A stretch of DNA of 64,000 nucleotides from Leisingera sp. SS27 (lineage in GTDB: Bacteria > Pseudomonadota > Alphaproteobacteria > Rhodobacterales > Rhodobacteraceae). Each line of letters starts with the position of its first letter. Within the stretch, counting starts at the first letter, position 1. Shown piece by piece: positions 42,778-52,421 of the stretch. The notes under the pieces are model-generated. The model was not told where the DNA came from, made no database searches, and worked only from the letters and a program-made list of their open reading frames with translations. The stretch is taken from assembly GCF_028368855.1 (NCBI RefSeq), contig NZ_JAQNCY010000012.1, forward strand, positions 62,001 through 126,000. Reading direction: 5' to 3'. The translations under genes were made by a program, and so were the position numbers.

Positions 42778-44181
42778 ATGACAGAAGAAAAATGGGGACA
42801 GCTCAGAAACCGGCTGTTGAAGACGGTCGGCCAGAACAATTTCACGACCTGGATTGAGCCGCTTGAATTTGACGCCGTGGACGGTGGGGTTGCCGTCTTC
42901 AAAGTGCCGACCAATTTCATGGGAAATTACGTCAGCCAGAACTTTGCAGATCTGATTCTGCATGAACTGACGATGTCCGGCGAACAGGTGCAACGCCTTG
43001 CCTTCCGCGTGGCGGCGAACAGCCCGGCCCGCCCGGCAGAACCCGCCGCTGCAGCTGAGGCCTATGCTAGCACTGACGGCGATGTGGCCGTGATGACTGC
43101 ACCCGCGGCCTCTTCCGCTGGCAAGGACACTTTGGAGGCGCTTCAGGCCGCGCCGCTCGACCCGCGCTTTACCTTCGACAGCTTTGTTGTCGGCAAGCCG
43201 AACGAGCTGGCCCACGCTGCCGCACGCCGTGTTGGCGAAGGCGGTCCGGTCACCTTCAACCCGCTGGTGCTGTATGGCGGTGTCGGTCTGGGTAAAACCC
43301 ACCTGATGCACGCCATCGCCTGGGAGTTGAAGGAAAAGAACCCGCATCTGAATGTGCTCTATCTGTCCGCGGAACAGTTCATGTACCGTTTTGTGCAGGC
43401 TCTGCGCGAACGCAAGATGATGGATTTCAAACACCTGTTCCGCTCGGTCGACGTGCTGATGGTGGATGATGTTCAGTTCATCGCGGGCAAGGATTCGACC
43501 CAGGAAGAGTTTTTCCACACCTTCAATGCGCTGGTGGATCAGAACAAGCAGATCATCATCTCTGCGGACCGCGCGCCGGGTGAGATCAAAGATCTGGAGG
43601 AGCGGGTGAAATCGCGTCTGCAGTGCGGCCTGGTGGTGGATTTGCACCCGACCGATTACGAACTGCGTCTGGGCATTCTGCAGACCAAGGTGCAGCAGCA
43701 GCGCGAGACATATCCGGATCTGCGTATCGCCGACGGTGTGCTGGAGTTCCTGGCGCATCGGATCTCGACCAACGTTCGCGTTCTCGAAGGCGCCTTGACC
43801 CGCCTGTTTGCCTTTGCCTCGCTGGTGGGCCGCGAGATCGACATGGATCTGACCCAGGACTGCCTGGCGGATGTTCTGCGCGCCTCGGAGCGCAAGATCA
43901 CGGTCGAGGAAATCCAGCGCAAGGTGTCCGAGTACTACAACATCCGCATGTCCGATATCATCGGCCCCAAGCGCCTGCGCTCCTATGCGCGTCCGCGCCA
44001 GGTGGCGATGTACCTCTGCAAACAGCTGACCAGCCGTTCTCTGCCCGAAATCGGCCGCCGCTTCGGCGGGCGTGACCACACCACCGTGATGCATGGCGTG
44101 AAGCGCATCGAGGAACTGAAGCTGACAGACGGCCAGATCGCCGAGGATGTTGAAATGCTGCGCCGGTCGCTGGAAGCCTGA
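42778..44181 (+). CDS. dnaA: Chromosomal replication initiator protein DnaA
   Basis: DnaA (467 aa) binds oriC and starts replication. Domain I (residues 1-90) has NNFTTWIEPLEF. The AAA+ domain has Walker A LYGGVGLGKTHLMHAIAW (about 170-187) and Walker B VDVLMVDDVQFIAG. The C-terminal domain IV signature is RRFGGRDHTTVMHGVKRIEE, the DNA-binding motif. A short Ala-rich domain II (about 85-125) is typical of alphaproteobacteria. The ATG at 42778 is chosen over the GTG at 42766 because of its strong N-terminal homology. A strong terminator follows. Confidence 0.98.
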   Translation: MTEEKWGQLRNRLLKTVGQNNFTTWIEPLEFDAVDGGVAVFKVPTNFMGNYVSQNFADLILHELTMSGEQVQRLAFRVAANSPARPAEPAAAAEAYASTDGDVAVMTAPAASSAGKDTLEALQAAPLDPRFTFDSFVVGKPNELAHAAARRVGEGGPVTFNPLVLYGGVGLGKTHLMHAIAWELKEKNPHLNVLYLSAEQFMYRFVQALRERKMMDFKHLFRSVDVLMVDDVQFIAGKDSTQEEFFHTFNALVDQNKQIIISADRAPGEIKDLEERVKSRLQCGLVVDLHPTDYELRLGILQTKVQQQRETYPDLRIADGVLEFLAHRISTNVRVLEGALTRLFAFASLVGREIDMDLTQDCLADVLRASERKITVEEIQRKVSEYYNIRMSDIIGPKRLRSYARPRQVAMYLCKQLTSRSLPEIGRRFGGRDHTTVMHGVKRIEELKLTDGQIAEDVEMLRRSLEA

Positions 44182-44220
44182 CGCGCAAATAGCTGAAGCT
44201 GCAAACCCCAAATTGCACTG

Positions 44221-44247
44221 CGGCCCCGGTTTCCGGGGCCGTTTTTT
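44221..44247 (+). terminator. Rho-independent terminator of dnaA
   Basis: A 9-bp perfect stem (CGGCCCCGG / CCGGGGCCG, TTT loop) followed by TTTTTT lies 40 bp after the dnaA stop. Confidence 0.95.
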
Positions 44248-44365
44248 GTTGGCTTCATGGCCGCCCGAAAAACCCATAACAGTGGTGAATGCCCGGTATC
44301 ACAGAAAACGAAGTTTCAAGGCCCGCAAAACCGGTCATAACGGCGCCCTGGATGAGGAGCGCGGC

Positions 44366-45268
44366 ATGACAGATCAGACGTCTGAGAACATGGACACCCC
44401 CCGCGGGCTGGCCTTTGCTGTCGCTGCTTACCTCATGTGGGGATTCCTACCGCTTTATATGAAGGCGCTGTCGCACATTCCTGCGGCTGAAGTTGTTACG
44501 CACAGAGTGATCTGGTCGGTGCCAGTGGCCGGCGCACTGCTGATCGTGTTGCGCCGTACCAAAGATCTACAGGCGGCACTGAAGAATCCCCGCATGCTCG
44601 GCATGGCTTGCATCACCGCGGCGCTGATTTCGGTCAACTGGGGCATCTACGTCTGGTCTATCGCGGCCGGACGGGCGCTGGATGCGGCGCTTGGCTACTA
44701 CATCAACCCGCTATTCAGCATTGCGCTTGGCGCCATGCTGCTGCGCGAACCGCTGGGAAAGGCGCAGATGGCGGCTGTTGCGCTCGCTGCCGCTGCAGTG
44801 CTGGTGCTGACGCTGGAGGCGGGGCGGGTGCCCTGGGTGGCAGTTGGGCTTACCCTTTCCTGGGGGTTTTATGCCTTCTTCAAGAAATCTCTGCCGATCG
44901 GACCCAATCAGGGATTTCTGCTTGAAGTGCTGATCCTTCTGGTGCCGGCTCTAGGTTATTTCGCTTATCTGACAGGTGTCGGCAGCAGCAGCTTTGGTGC
45001 CTCTGTGACGGATACCTGGCTGCTCTTGGGCTGCGGCGTGGTGACCGCCGTTCCGCTGATCGTCTATGCCAACGGTGCCAAGCTGGTGCGGCTCTCGACC
45101 ATGGGAATCCTGCAATACATTGCCCCGACGATGATCATGCTTGCGGCGGTGTTGTTGTTCGGCGAAGAGTTCGGCCGCGCCCGGATGATTGCCTTCCCGA
45201 TGATTTGGGCCGCGCTGGTGATCTACTCAGTGCCGATGATCCGGCAGATGCGCAAGCGTCCCGGCTGA
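44366..45268 (+). CDS. rarD: EamA-family transporter RarD
   Basis: The 300-aa integral membrane protein has about ten TM helices in two EamA repeats. The RarD marks are GLAFAVAAYLMWGFLPLYMK (residues 14-33), VVTHRVIWSVPVAGALLI, and the QYIAPTMIMLAAVLLFGEEF stretch in the second repeat. RarD was named for chloramphenicol sensitivity, but the substrate is unknown. The ATG at 44366 has GAGGAGC eight bases upstream. It is close to the glycosidase gene on the other strand (7 bp between stops). Confidence 0.9.
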   Translation: MTDQTSENMDTPRGLAFAVAAYLMWGFLPLYMKALSHIPAAEVVTHRVIWSVPVAGALLIVLRRTKDLQAALKNPRMLGMACITAALISVNWGIYVWSIAAGRALDAALGYYINPLFSIALGAMLLREPLGKAQMAAVALAAAAVLVLTLEAGRVPWVAVGLTLSWGFYAFFKKSLPIGPNQGFLLEVLILLVPALGYFAYLTGVGSSSFGASVTDTWLLLGCGVVTAVPLIVYANGAKLVRLSTMGILQYIAPTMIMLAAVLLFGEEFGRARMIAFPMIWAALVIYSVPMIRQMRKRPG

Positions 45269-45275
45269 AGGAGAT

Positions 45276-46025
45276 TCAGCCGTCTGGCTGGGCGCCTTCA
45301 ACCACGCCCACAATCGGCCCCATCATGAAGCCGGCATCGCTGCGGCCTAGCTGCGGCGCGTGCAGCCGCGAGATGTTTCCGTCGAAGTACAAGGCGCTGG
45401 GCAGTTTCAGATAGTCGCGGAACAGGCTGCCGAACTGGTGAAACGTCACCGCGTTGCGCGAGATTGCAAAGACCGCGCGCGTGCCATCTGCCGAGGTGCC
45501 GACACCGTTGCGGATGTAGTAACTATCCGAGTCGGGCAGGAACCGCGGATGCAGCTCGCCGTCGATAACCAGCATTGGGCCGGATTGGGTTGCATAAGTG
45601 CAGGAAGGCGCTTTCTGCTCGAAAGCCAGGGTTTCAAACACATCCGCCCGGCCGTCACTGATGCACAGCACGCCGTTCGGTAGCAGGCCGAAATTACCGG
45701 GACCGGCGTTGGTCACCAGCCGCATCTCCTGACCGCTTTCATCGACATAGAGGCCGACGGGGGAGCGGTCGCTGTGGTACATGCCTGCGTTGGTTGCAAA
45801 GGCCAAGGTCTTGCCGTCCCCCGCCAGCGCTTCCTCCAGTGTGGAGAAATGCCCGAAGACCTGCCCTTCGCTATCCTTCAGGAACAGCTGCAGCTGTTCC
45901 TGTGCGGTGTCGACTTCGCAGATCGAATAGCGGTTGCCCTCATAGGCCGCATCGCTGCACTCGACCGCGCCGGCCGCGGGTGCGGTCCACAGCGCTGTCA
46001 GCAGCAAGGCGGCCTTGCGGATCAC
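45276..46025 (-). CDS. Exported phosphodiester glycosidase family protein (NAGPA domain, YigE-like)
   Basis: The 249-aa protein has a signal peptide ([17 protein letters not shown], residues 7-23). The NAGPA fold is seen in [20 protein letters not shown], then [18 protein letters not shown] and the C-terminal [15 protein letters not shown], followed by [12 protein letters not shown]. Relatives remove N-acetylglucosamine from phosphodiesters or act on cell-envelope polymers. The gene overlaps the rbfA stop by 4 bp, an unusual partner for a ribosome factor. The substrate is not known. Confidence 0.85.
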   Translation of the reverse strand: MIRKAALLLTALWTAPAAGAVECSDAAYEGNRYSICEVDTAQEQLQLFLKDSEGQVFGHFSTLEEALAGDGKTLAFATNAGMYHSDRSPVGLYVDESGQEMRLVTNAGPGNFGLLPNGVLCISDGRADVFETLAFEQKAPSCTYATQSGPMLVIDGELHPRFLPDSDSYYIRNGVGTSADGTRAVFAISRNAVTFHQFGSLFRDYLKLPSALYFDGNISRLHAPQLGRSDAGFMMGPIVGVVEGAQPDG

Positions 46026-46417
46026 TCTTCCACGTCGCGGCGCACCGCGTCCTGGCTCAGCATGCGGCGGGTTTCGTCCATCTGGTCGAAAGTTTCATCC
46101 AGCCGAAACCGCAGGTCCGGGGTGAACTTAAGGCCCAGCTTCTTGCCTACCATTCGCCGCAGCTCGCTCTTGTTGCGGGCCAGCAGCTTCAGCACATCCT
46201 CCTGCCCCTTGCCGCCCAGGGGCAGCACAAAGGCGGTTGCGATTTTCAGATCGGGGGAGGTGCGCACCTCCCCCACGGTGATTGACATGCGGTTCAGGTC
46301 CGGGTCATGCACATCGCCGCGCGCCAGCACTTCGGAGAGCGAGCGGCGGATTAGTTCGCCGACGCGAAGCTGGCGCTGGGAGGGGCCGGGGCCATCGTGA
46401 AATTTGTTCTTTGCCAT
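46022..46417 (-). CDS. rbfA: 30S ribosome-binding factor RbfA
   Basis: RbfA (131 aa) is a KH-fold factor that matures 16S rRNA in 30S assembly. Typical are [20 protein letters not shown] (about 13-32), [20 protein letters not shown] and [20 protein letters not shown]. It diverges from dapB, 86 bp between starts, and leads a two-gene operon with the glycosidase. The usual infB, truB and rpsO neighbours are absent. Confidence 0.95.
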   Translation of the reverse strand: MAKNKFHDGPGPSQRQLRVGELIRRSLSEVLARGDVHDPDLNRMSITVGEVRTSPDLKIATAFVLPLGGKGQEDVLKLLARNKSELRRMVGKKLGLKFTPDLRFRLDETFDQMDETRRMLSQDAVRRDVEE

Positions 46418-46503
46418 AGTTCCGATCTATGCCGGATCGCAGGCTTTGCCAAGCGCTGCCCGGCGATGTAGGACAAAACCAGCTTGAACAAGGAAATGGG
46501 CCA

Positions 46504-47313
46504 ATGACTCACAAACCAGGGATCGTGATTACCGGCGCATCGGGCCGTATGGGGCAGATGCTGATCAAAACGGTGCTGGAGAGCGATAAGGCCACACTGG
46601 CCGGAGCCGTTGAGCGTGAGGGCCACGACTGGGTCGGCCGCGACGTGGGCGAAGCCATGGGCGGCGCACCGGTTGGCGTCACCGTGACGTCGGATGCGCT
46701 GGAAGCATTTTCCAAGGCACAGGCGGTGATCGACTTCACAGCGCCGGAAGCAACGCTGGCCTTTTCCAAACTAGCAGCGCAGGCCCGCGCGATTCATGTG
46801 ATCGGCACCACCGGCATGACTGATGAGCAAATTGCCCAGCTGGAACCGGCCTCGCGCCACGCGGTGATCATTCGCGCAGGCAATATGAGCCTGGGCGTGA
46901 ACCTGCTGGTGCAGCTGACCAAAAAGGTTGCTGCCGCGCTGGATGAGGATTTCGACATTGAAGTGATCGAGGCGCATCACCACCACAAGGTGGATGCGCC
47001 ATCAGGCACTGCGCTGATGCTGGGAGAGGCCGCTGCCGAAGGCCGTGGTGTCAAGCTGGCGGATGTGCGTGATTCCGGCCGTGATGGCATCACCGGCGCC
47101 CGCAAGCGCGGCGACATCGGCTTCACTGCCATCCGCGGCGGCGACATCGTGGGCGAACATGACGTGCTATTTGCGGCTGCCGGCGAGCGGATCGTGCTGC
47201 GCCACCTGGCCACTGACCGCGCGATCTTTGCCCGCGGCGCGCTGAAGGCCGCGCTTTGGGGCCAAGACAAGGGCCCGGGCCAGTACGACATGGTGGATGT
47301 GCTGGGTCTTTGA
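46504..47313 (+). CDS. dapB: 4-hydroxy-tetrahydrodipicolinate reductase
   Basis: DapB (269 aa) reduces HTPA to tetrahydrodipicolinate with NAD(P)H in lysine and DAP synthesis. The dinucleotide motif is [15 protein letters not shown] (residues 6-20). The catalytic His/Lys region is [19 protein letters not shown] (about 154-172). GTTGMTDEQ and [12 protein letters not shown] are other family marks. The ATG at 46504 follows AAGGAAATGGGCC. It is divergent from rbfA. A weak hairpin (47349-47364) lies downstream. Confidence 0.97.
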   Translation: MTHKPGIVITGASGRMGQMLIKTVLESDKATLAGAVEREGHDWVGRDVGEAMGGAPVGVTVTSDALEAFSKAQAVIDFTAPEATLAFSKLAAQARAIHVIGTTGMTDEQIAQLEPASRHAVIIRAGNMSLGVNLLVQLTKKVAAALDEDFDIEVIEAHHHHKVDAPSGTALMLGEAAAEGRGVKLADVRDSGRDGITGARKRGDIGFTAIRGGDIVGEHDVLFAAAGERIVLRHLATDRAIFARGALKAALWGQDKGPGQYDMVDVLGL

Positions 47314-47348
47314 TGAGCCGACACAGGCATTGAGTATTCGCACAAAAG

Positions 47349-47392
47349 AGAAGCCGGGGCTTCTTCTTTGGAGAAATACTCCGGGGGGGGGG
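47349..47392. repeat. Third, diverged copy of the intergenic motif, with dapB hairpin and poly-G run
   Basis: AGAAGC-CGGG-GCTTCT (47349-47364) can form a hairpin followed by TCTTT that may end dapB. TTCTTCTTTGG at 47361 starts a diverged copy of the motif at 10184 and 26434, ending in a run of ten G (47383-47392). Such G runs can vary in length. Confidence 0.5.
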
Positions 47393-47417
47393 CGCGCGGG
47401 CTGGCTGCCGCGAGCCG

Positions 47418-47609
47418 TCAGAAATCGACGGCGATGCCCTTTTTCTCCCAGTCACCGTAACGCGCGGGATCGGGGCCGTCGCGGCCGCCCAGCTCCTTAG
47501 GGCGCGTTTCCTGCGCCTCAGCGGCCTTGCGGCGCTCTTCTGCCTCCGCAAGGGCGCGCAGGGCAGCAGGCGGCAGGTCTTTTTTCTCGGGCGCGGTCTC
47601 TTCGCTCAT
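47418..47609 (-). CDS. DUF1674 protein, SDHAF4/Sdh8 homologue
   Basis: The 63-aa protein ends in GGRDGPDPARYGDWEKKGIA then VDF, which is the C-terminal signature of DUF1674 and of the mitochondrial succinate-dehydrogenase assembly factor SDHAF4. The N-terminal half is charged and probably disordered. In bacteria it is expected to help flavinate or protect SdhA. No sdh gene is in the window. The start at 47609 fits the family length. Confidence 0.87.
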   Translation of the reverse strand: MSEETAPEKKDLPPAALRALAEAEERRKAAEAQETRPKELGGRDGPDPARYGDWEKKGIAVDF

Positions 47610-47686
47610 CGCGGGTTCCTTTATGCTCTGCGCATGATATACGCCCCTGTCCCGCGCATACAAGCCGCGCCCCAAGGAGTTGCCCC

Positions 47687-48949
47687 ATGTCTGATGCCAA
47701 TCACGCCCGCCGCACTGCGGTCTACCTGCTGGATCAGGTGCTGGGAGAGGGGCGGCTCTTGGCGGAGTGCTATGCAGCCGGGGCGTTGGAGAAGCTGGCG
47801 CCGGAAGACCGCGCACGGGCGCAGCGGCTGGCCGCAGAAACTCTGCGCAGCCTGGAGCGCGCCGACCGGGTTCTGAAAAAGCACCTGAAGAAATCACCGC
47901 CGCTGATGGTCATGAACGCCCTCCGGCTGGGCACGGTGGAGCTGTGTTCGGGCGGTGCGGCGCATGGGGTCGTGAATTCGATGGTGGCGATAGTCTCTAA
48001 ACACCGCCGCCATGGACAGCTCAAAGGGCTGGTCAATGCAGTTTTGCGCAAGGTGGCGGACGAAGGTCCGGCGGAATGGGCCAAATTGCGTACCCCGCGC
48101 CTGCCGAACTGGATCCGCAAGCCTCTGGTGCAGGCCTGGGGTGCTGAGGCAATGCTGAGCATGGAGGCTGCGCATTTTGCCGGTGCACCGCTGGATATCA
48201 CTGGCAAGCCCGGGGCGGATCTGTCCGCACTGGGCGGTGAGGTGCTGCCAACCGGGTCTGTCAGGATCGCCAATGCGGGACAGGTTTCCGCTCTGCCCGG
48301 CTACACGGCGGGCGATTGGTGGGTTCAGGACGCCGCCGCCGCGCTGCCCGCCCGCATTCTGAACGTCCAGCCGGGTGAACAGGTGCTGGAACTGTGCGCG
48401 GCACCAGGCGGCAAGACCATGCAGATGGCCGCTGCCGGAGCCAGGGTGACAGCTGTAGATGTTTCAGAAGGCCGGATTGTTCGCCTCAGGGAAAACCTGG
48501 AGCGCACCGGGCTGCAGGCCGAAGTTACCGTTGGGGACGCACTGGAGCAGACCGGCCAGTATGACGCGCTTTTGCTGGATGCGCCCTGTTCCGCCACCGG
48601 CACCATCCGCCGCCACCCGGACTTGCCGCAGGCCAAGGACGGCAGCGAATTCGGCGAGCTGATTGAACTGCAGGCGCGGATGCTGTCCCATGCCTGGTCG
48701 CTGGTGAAGCCCGGCGGGCGGCTCATGTTCTGCACTTGCTCGCTGCTGCCGGATGAGGGCGAATGCCAGGTGGAGGAGGCGCTGGACATGTTTCCGGATA
48801 TGGCCGCCGACCGCGATGCACTGACAGTGCCCGGCGTCGAGGCAGAATGGATCACTGAGGAAGGCGGCCTGCGCCTGCGCCCGGACTACTGGCCGGAGCG
48901 TGGCGGCATGGACGGTTTTTATATGGCCCTTCTGCGCAAAACCGCATGA
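47687..48949 (+). CDS. RsmB/NOP-family SAM-dependent RNA methyltransferase (NusB-domain fused)
   Basis: The 420-aa protein has an N-terminal NusB-like RNA-binding domain (residues 5-130, RTAVYLLDQVLGEGRLLAEC). The Rossmann MTase domain follows, with motif I EQVLELCAAPGGKTMQMAAA (about 230-250), motif IV LLLDAPCSATGTIRRHPDL (the first Cys), and motif VI MFCTCSLLPDEGE (second Cys). These are the two catalytic cysteines of m5C methyltransferases. The likely target is 16S rRNA C967. It starts 77 bp from the divergent DUF1674 gene and runs before the heparinase gene. Confidence 0.92.
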   Translation: MSDANHARRTAVYLLDQVLGEGRLLAECYAAGALEKLAPEDRARAQRLAAETLRSLERADRVLKKHLKKSPPLMVMNALRLGTVELCSGGAAHGVVNSMVAIVSKHRRHGQLKGLVNAVLRKVADEGPAEWAKLRTPRLPNWIRKPLVQAWGAEAMLSMEAAHFAGAPLDITGKPGADLSALGGEVLPTGSVRIANAGQVSALPGYTAGDWWVQDAAAALPARILNVQPGEQVLELCAAPGGKTMQMAAAGARVTAVDVSEGRIVRLRENLERTGLQAEVTVGDALEQTGQYDALLLDAPCSATGTIRRHPDLPQAKDGSEFGELIELQARMLSHAWSLVKPGGRLMFCTCSLLPDEGECQVEEALDMFPDMAADRDALTVPGVEAEWITEEGGLRLRPDYWPERGGMDGFYMALLRKTA

Positions 48950-49048
48950 CCCCGGGGCCTCTCCGGCATTCGCCGGTGACTTGGTCTGAACCCCGCGCTA
49001 TGCTCCCGCCAAAACGCCCTGGCACAATCCGGCGTGAGGCAACAGAGC

Positions 49049-50791
49049 ATGTCCACTTATGACAAAATGGCAGGCCGCGGTACCCGGCTGCTGAACCGGT
49101 ATTACGCTTGGCGGGCGCGCAGCCAGCCTGCGGCGACCGGTTTTGTCTCGCAGCCCGAACCGCGCACCATTGGCAGCTTTGCCCGGGGGCGGCAGCTGGT
49201 GGCGGGCAATCTGCTGTTTGCCGGCTATCTTGTCGAATCGCCGGATACAGGGCTGTGGGAAGTCGCTGCGCCCGACGCGGCCTTTGACGCGGAGCGGCAC
49301 GGCTTTGGCTGGCTCGACGATCTGGCGGCCGTTGGGGATTTCAAGGCGCGGCTCAAGGCGCAGAAATGGGTCTGGGGCTGGATTGAACAGCATGGCCGCG
49401 GCAGCGGGCTGGCCTGGCTCCCGGATCTGACCGGGCGCCGGGTGATCCGCTGGATCAACCACGCGCTGTTCCTGCTGAGCGGCAAGGAAAAAGATGAAAC
49501 AGAGGCATTTTATGGCTCTCTGGCGCGGCAGGCCTGGTATCTGGCGCAACGCTGGCAGGGAGCGGCGCCCGGCCTGCCGCGGTTCGAGGCGCTGTGCGGA
49601 CTGATCTATGCGGGGCTTTCTCTGCAAGGGCGCGAAGAGCTGGCGGACCCGGCGGTCAGGGCGCTGGCAGCGGAATGCGACTCCCAGATTGATGAGCAGG
49701 GCGGTCTGCCGACCCGCAACCCGGAAGAGCTGCTGGAGGTGTTCACCCTTCTGACCTGGGCGGCCGCAGCCCTGCATGAGGCTGGCCGGATGGTCCCGCC
49801 CGCCCATATCGCCGCCATTGAGCGGATCGCACCGACCCTGCGCACCCTGCGTCACAGCGATGGCGGGCTTGCGCGTTTTCACGGCGGCGGCCGCGGACTG
49901 GAGGGGCGGCTGGACCATGCACTGGCTGCCAGCCATGTGGCAGAGCGCCACGCGGATGGTTTGGCGATGGGCTTTGCCCGGCTTTCGGCGCGGCGCACTT
50001 CGGTTATTGTGGATGCTTCGGCACCGCCCAGGGGCAAGGCGTCCTACAATGGTCATGCATCAACATTGGCGTTTGAACTTACGTCAGGGCGGCGCCCGCT
50101 GATCGTCAATTGCGGATCGGGTGAGTCCTTTGGTGTGGAGTGGCGCCGCGCCGGACGGGCGACGCCGTCACACAGTACGCTGTGTATCGAAGGCCACTCC
50201 AGCGCCCGCCTGTCGGTGCCGCACAAGGCCACCGGCCATGAGGAGCTGATAGAGGCGCCTGACGATGTTCCGCTGGACATCACTGATCTGTCTGATGTTT
50301 TTCGCTTTCAGGGCGGTCACAACGGCTATGTTGCGCATTTCGGCCTCATCCATGCCCGTACCCTCGATTTGTCATTTGATGGCCGCGCTCTGACAGGGGA
50401 AGACATGCTTCTGGCGTTGGAAGATCCCGCGAAAACCCGGTTTGACAAGGCCAGCAGCAGCAATCCGGATGGCGGTGTCAGCTTTGATATCCGCCTGCAT
50501 TTGCACCCTGAGGTCGATGCAGCCCTTGACTTGGGCGGCGCAGCAGTATCCATGGCGCTCAAGAGCGGGGAAATCTGGGTATTCCGCCATGACGGCGCCT
50601 GCCATCTGCGGCTGGAGCCAAGCGTATTCCTGGAAAAGACCCGCTTGAAGCCGCGTGCGGCAAAGCAGATCGTTTTATCCGGGCGGGCGATGGGATATGC
50701 CACCCGCGTCCGGTGGACGCTCAGCAAAGCGCAGGAGACTGCCATTGCCGTGCGAGACCTGAACCGGGACGAACCCGAGACGTTTGACTGA
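49049..50791 (+). CDS. Heparinase II/III family protein (cytoplasmic)
   Basis: The 580-aa protein has an all-helical first half (about 60-330) and a C-terminal Hepar_II_III beta-sandwich (RGKASYNGHASTLAFELTSG, then GESFGVEWRRAGRATPSHST). No signal peptide or TM segment is seen, so it is predicted to be cytoplasmic. Family members are polysaccharide lyases, but this subgroup sits in the methyltransferase-purH-lspA run of roseobacters and its substrate is unknown. It lies 24 bp before purH, so co-transcription is likely. The ATG at 49049 is preferred over the GTG at 49034. Confidence 0.85.
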   Translation: MSTYDKMAGRGTRLLNRYYAWRARSQPAATGFVSQPEPRTIGSFARGRQLVAGNLLFAGYLVESPDTGLWEVAAPDAAFDAERHGFGWLDDLAAVGDFKARLKAQKWVWGWIEQHGRGSGLAWLPDLTGRRVIRWINHALFLLSGKEKDETEAFYGSLARQAWYLAQRWQGAAPGLPRFEALCGLIYAGLSLQGREELADPAVRALAAECDSQIDEQGGLPTRNPEELLEVFTLLTWAAAALHEAGRMVPPAHIAAIERIAPTLRTLRHSDGGLARFHGGGRGLEGRLDHALAASHVAERHADGLAMGFARLSARRTSVIVDASAPPRGKASYNGHASTLAFELTSGRRPLIVNCGSGESFGVEWRRAGRATPSHSTLCIEGHSSARLSVPHKATGHEELIEAPDDVPLDITDLSDVFRFQGGHNGYVAHFGLIHARTLDLSFDGRALTGEDMLLALEDPAKTRFDKASSSNPDGGVSFDIRLHLHPEVDAALDLGGAAVSMALKSGEIWVFRHDGACHLRLEPSVFLEKTRLKPRAAKQIVLSGRAMGYATRVRWTLSKAQETAIAVRDLNRDEPETFD

Positions 50792-50815
50792 GCCTTAAAA
50801 AGGACCTGCCCTGCC

Positions 50816-52405
50816 ATGACCGACCTTCACCCCGTACGCCGTGCGCTGCTTTCCGTATCCGACAAGACCGGCCTGATTGAGCTGGGCCAGGCACTGGCCG
50901 CACGCGGTGTCGAGCTGCTCTCGACCGGCGGTTCCGCCAAGGCGCTGCGCGATGCCGGGCTGACTGTCAAAGACGTCTCTGACGTGACAGGTTTTCCGGA
51001 AATGATGGACGGCCGGGTCAAGACCCTGCACCCGATGGTGCATGGCGGCCTGCTGGCGCTGCGCGACAACGACACTCATGTTGCCGCGATGAATGAGCAT
51101 GGCATCGGTGCCATCGACTTGCTGGTGGTGAACCTCTACCCGTTTGAGGCGACCGTGGCTAAAGGCGCGGACTATGATACCTGCATCGAGAACATCGACA
51201 TCGGCGGCCCGGCGATGATCCGCGCGGCGGCCAAGAACCACGCCTTTGTCAACGTGGTTGTGGATGTTGAGGATTACGAAAAGCTGCTGGGCGACATGGA
51301 CCAGCACGACGGTGCGACCTGCCCGCGCTTCCGCCGCAAGCTGGCGCAAAAGGCCTATGCCCGCACGGCAGCATATGATGCGGCTGTGTCCAACTGGCTG
51401 GCGGGCGAACTGGAACTGCAGGCGCCCAAGCGCCGCGCCTTTGCCGGCGAGCTTAAGCAGACCCTGCGCTATGGCGAAAATAGCCATCAGGAAGCTGCCT
51501 TCTATACTGATGGCTCGAACCGCCCGGGCGTTGCCACCGCAGTGCAGCTGCAGGGCAAGGAACTGAGCTACAACAATATCAACGATACGGATGCGGCGTA
51601 TGAGCTGGTGGCGGAGTTCGACCCGTCCGAAAGCCCGGCCGTTGCGATCATCAAACACGCCAACCCGTGCGGTGTGGCCAAGGGGGCGACCCTGGTTGAA
51701 GCCTATCAGAAGGCGTTCGACTGCGACCGCACTTCGGCTTTCGGCGGCATCGTGGCGCTGAACCAGCCGCTGGATGCGGAAACCGCCGCCAAGATCACCG
51801 AGATCTTCACCGAGGTGGTGATCGCACCGGGCGCGTCTGACGAAGCCCAGGAAATCTTTGCCGCCAAGAAGAACCTGCGCCTGCTGCTGACCGATGGCCT
51901 GCCCGACCCGCGCAAGCCCATCGTGGCCTACAAGCAGGTGGCCGGCGGTATGCTGGTGCAGGACAAGGACGTTGGCCACGTTGGCATGGAAGATCTGAAG
52001 GTGGTGACCGAAAAGGCGCCGTCTGACGCCCAGATGCAGGACCTGCTGTTTGCCTGGAAGGTCGCCAAGCACGTGAAATCCAACGCCATCGTTTATGTGA
52101 AGGACAACGCAACCGTCGGCGTTGGCGCGGGCCAGATGAGCCGCCTGGACAGCGCCAATGTGGCGGCCGCCAAGGCTGGCCGCATGGCTGCCGAACTCGG
52201 CCTGGACGAAAGCCTCGCCAAAGGTTGCGCTGTGGCGTCTGACGCCTTCTTCCCCTTCGCGGACGGTCTGCTGGAAGCGGCCGCCGCGGGCGGTGCCTGC
52301 GTAATCCAGCCGGGTGGCTCTATGCGCGATGACGAGGTGATCAAGGCGGCCAACGAAAAAGGCCTTGCTATGGTCTTCACCGGCATGCGCCACTTCCGCC
52401 ACTAA
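50816..52405 (+). CDS. purH: Bifunctional AICAR formyltransferase / IMP cyclohydrolase
   Basis: PurH (529 aa) catalyses the last two steps of IMP synthesis. The N-terminal MGS-like cyclohydrolase domain (residues 1-150) has [20 protein letters not shown] and [13 protein letters not shown]. The formyltransferase domain carries [20 protein letters not shown], with the catalytic Lys-His pair, and ends [20 protein letters not shown]. Length matches the family. A Shine-Dalgarno (AAAAAGGA) lies 8-9 bp before the ATG. lspA follows 16 bp later. Confidence 0.98.
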   Translation: MTDLHPVRRALLSVSDKTGLIELGQALAARGVELLSTGGSAKALRDAGLTVKDVSDVTGFPEMMDGRVKTLHPMVHGGLLALRDNDTHVAAMNEHGIGAIDLLVVNLYPFEATVAKGADYDTCIENIDIGGPAMIRAAAKNHAFVNVVVDVEDYEKLLGDMDQHDGATCPRFRRKLAQKAYARTAAYDAAVSNWLAGELELQAPKRRAFAGELKQTLRYGENSHQEAAFYTDGSNRPGVATAVQLQGKELSYNNINDTDAAYELVAEFDPSESPAVAIIKHANPCGVAKGATLVEAYQKAFDCDRTSAFGGIVALNQPLDAETAAKITEIFTEVVIAPGASDEAQEIFAAKKNLRLLLTDGLPDPRKPIVAYKQVAGGMLVQDKDVGHVGMEDLKVVTEKAPSDAQMQDLLFAWKVAKHVKSNAIVYVKDNATVGVGAGQMSRLDSANVAAAKAGRMAAELGLDESLAKGCAVASDAFFPFADGLLEAAAAGGACVIQPGGSMRDDEVIKAANEKGLAMVFTGMRHFRH

Positions 52406-52421
52406 GCAGGGCGATTAAGTC

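Noticed and set aside
42550-44277. 575-aa frame opposite dnaA
   Set aside because: Antisense shadow of dnaA with no recognised domain.
50795-52402. 535-aa frame opposite purH
   Set aside because: Antisense shadow of purH, same composition bias.
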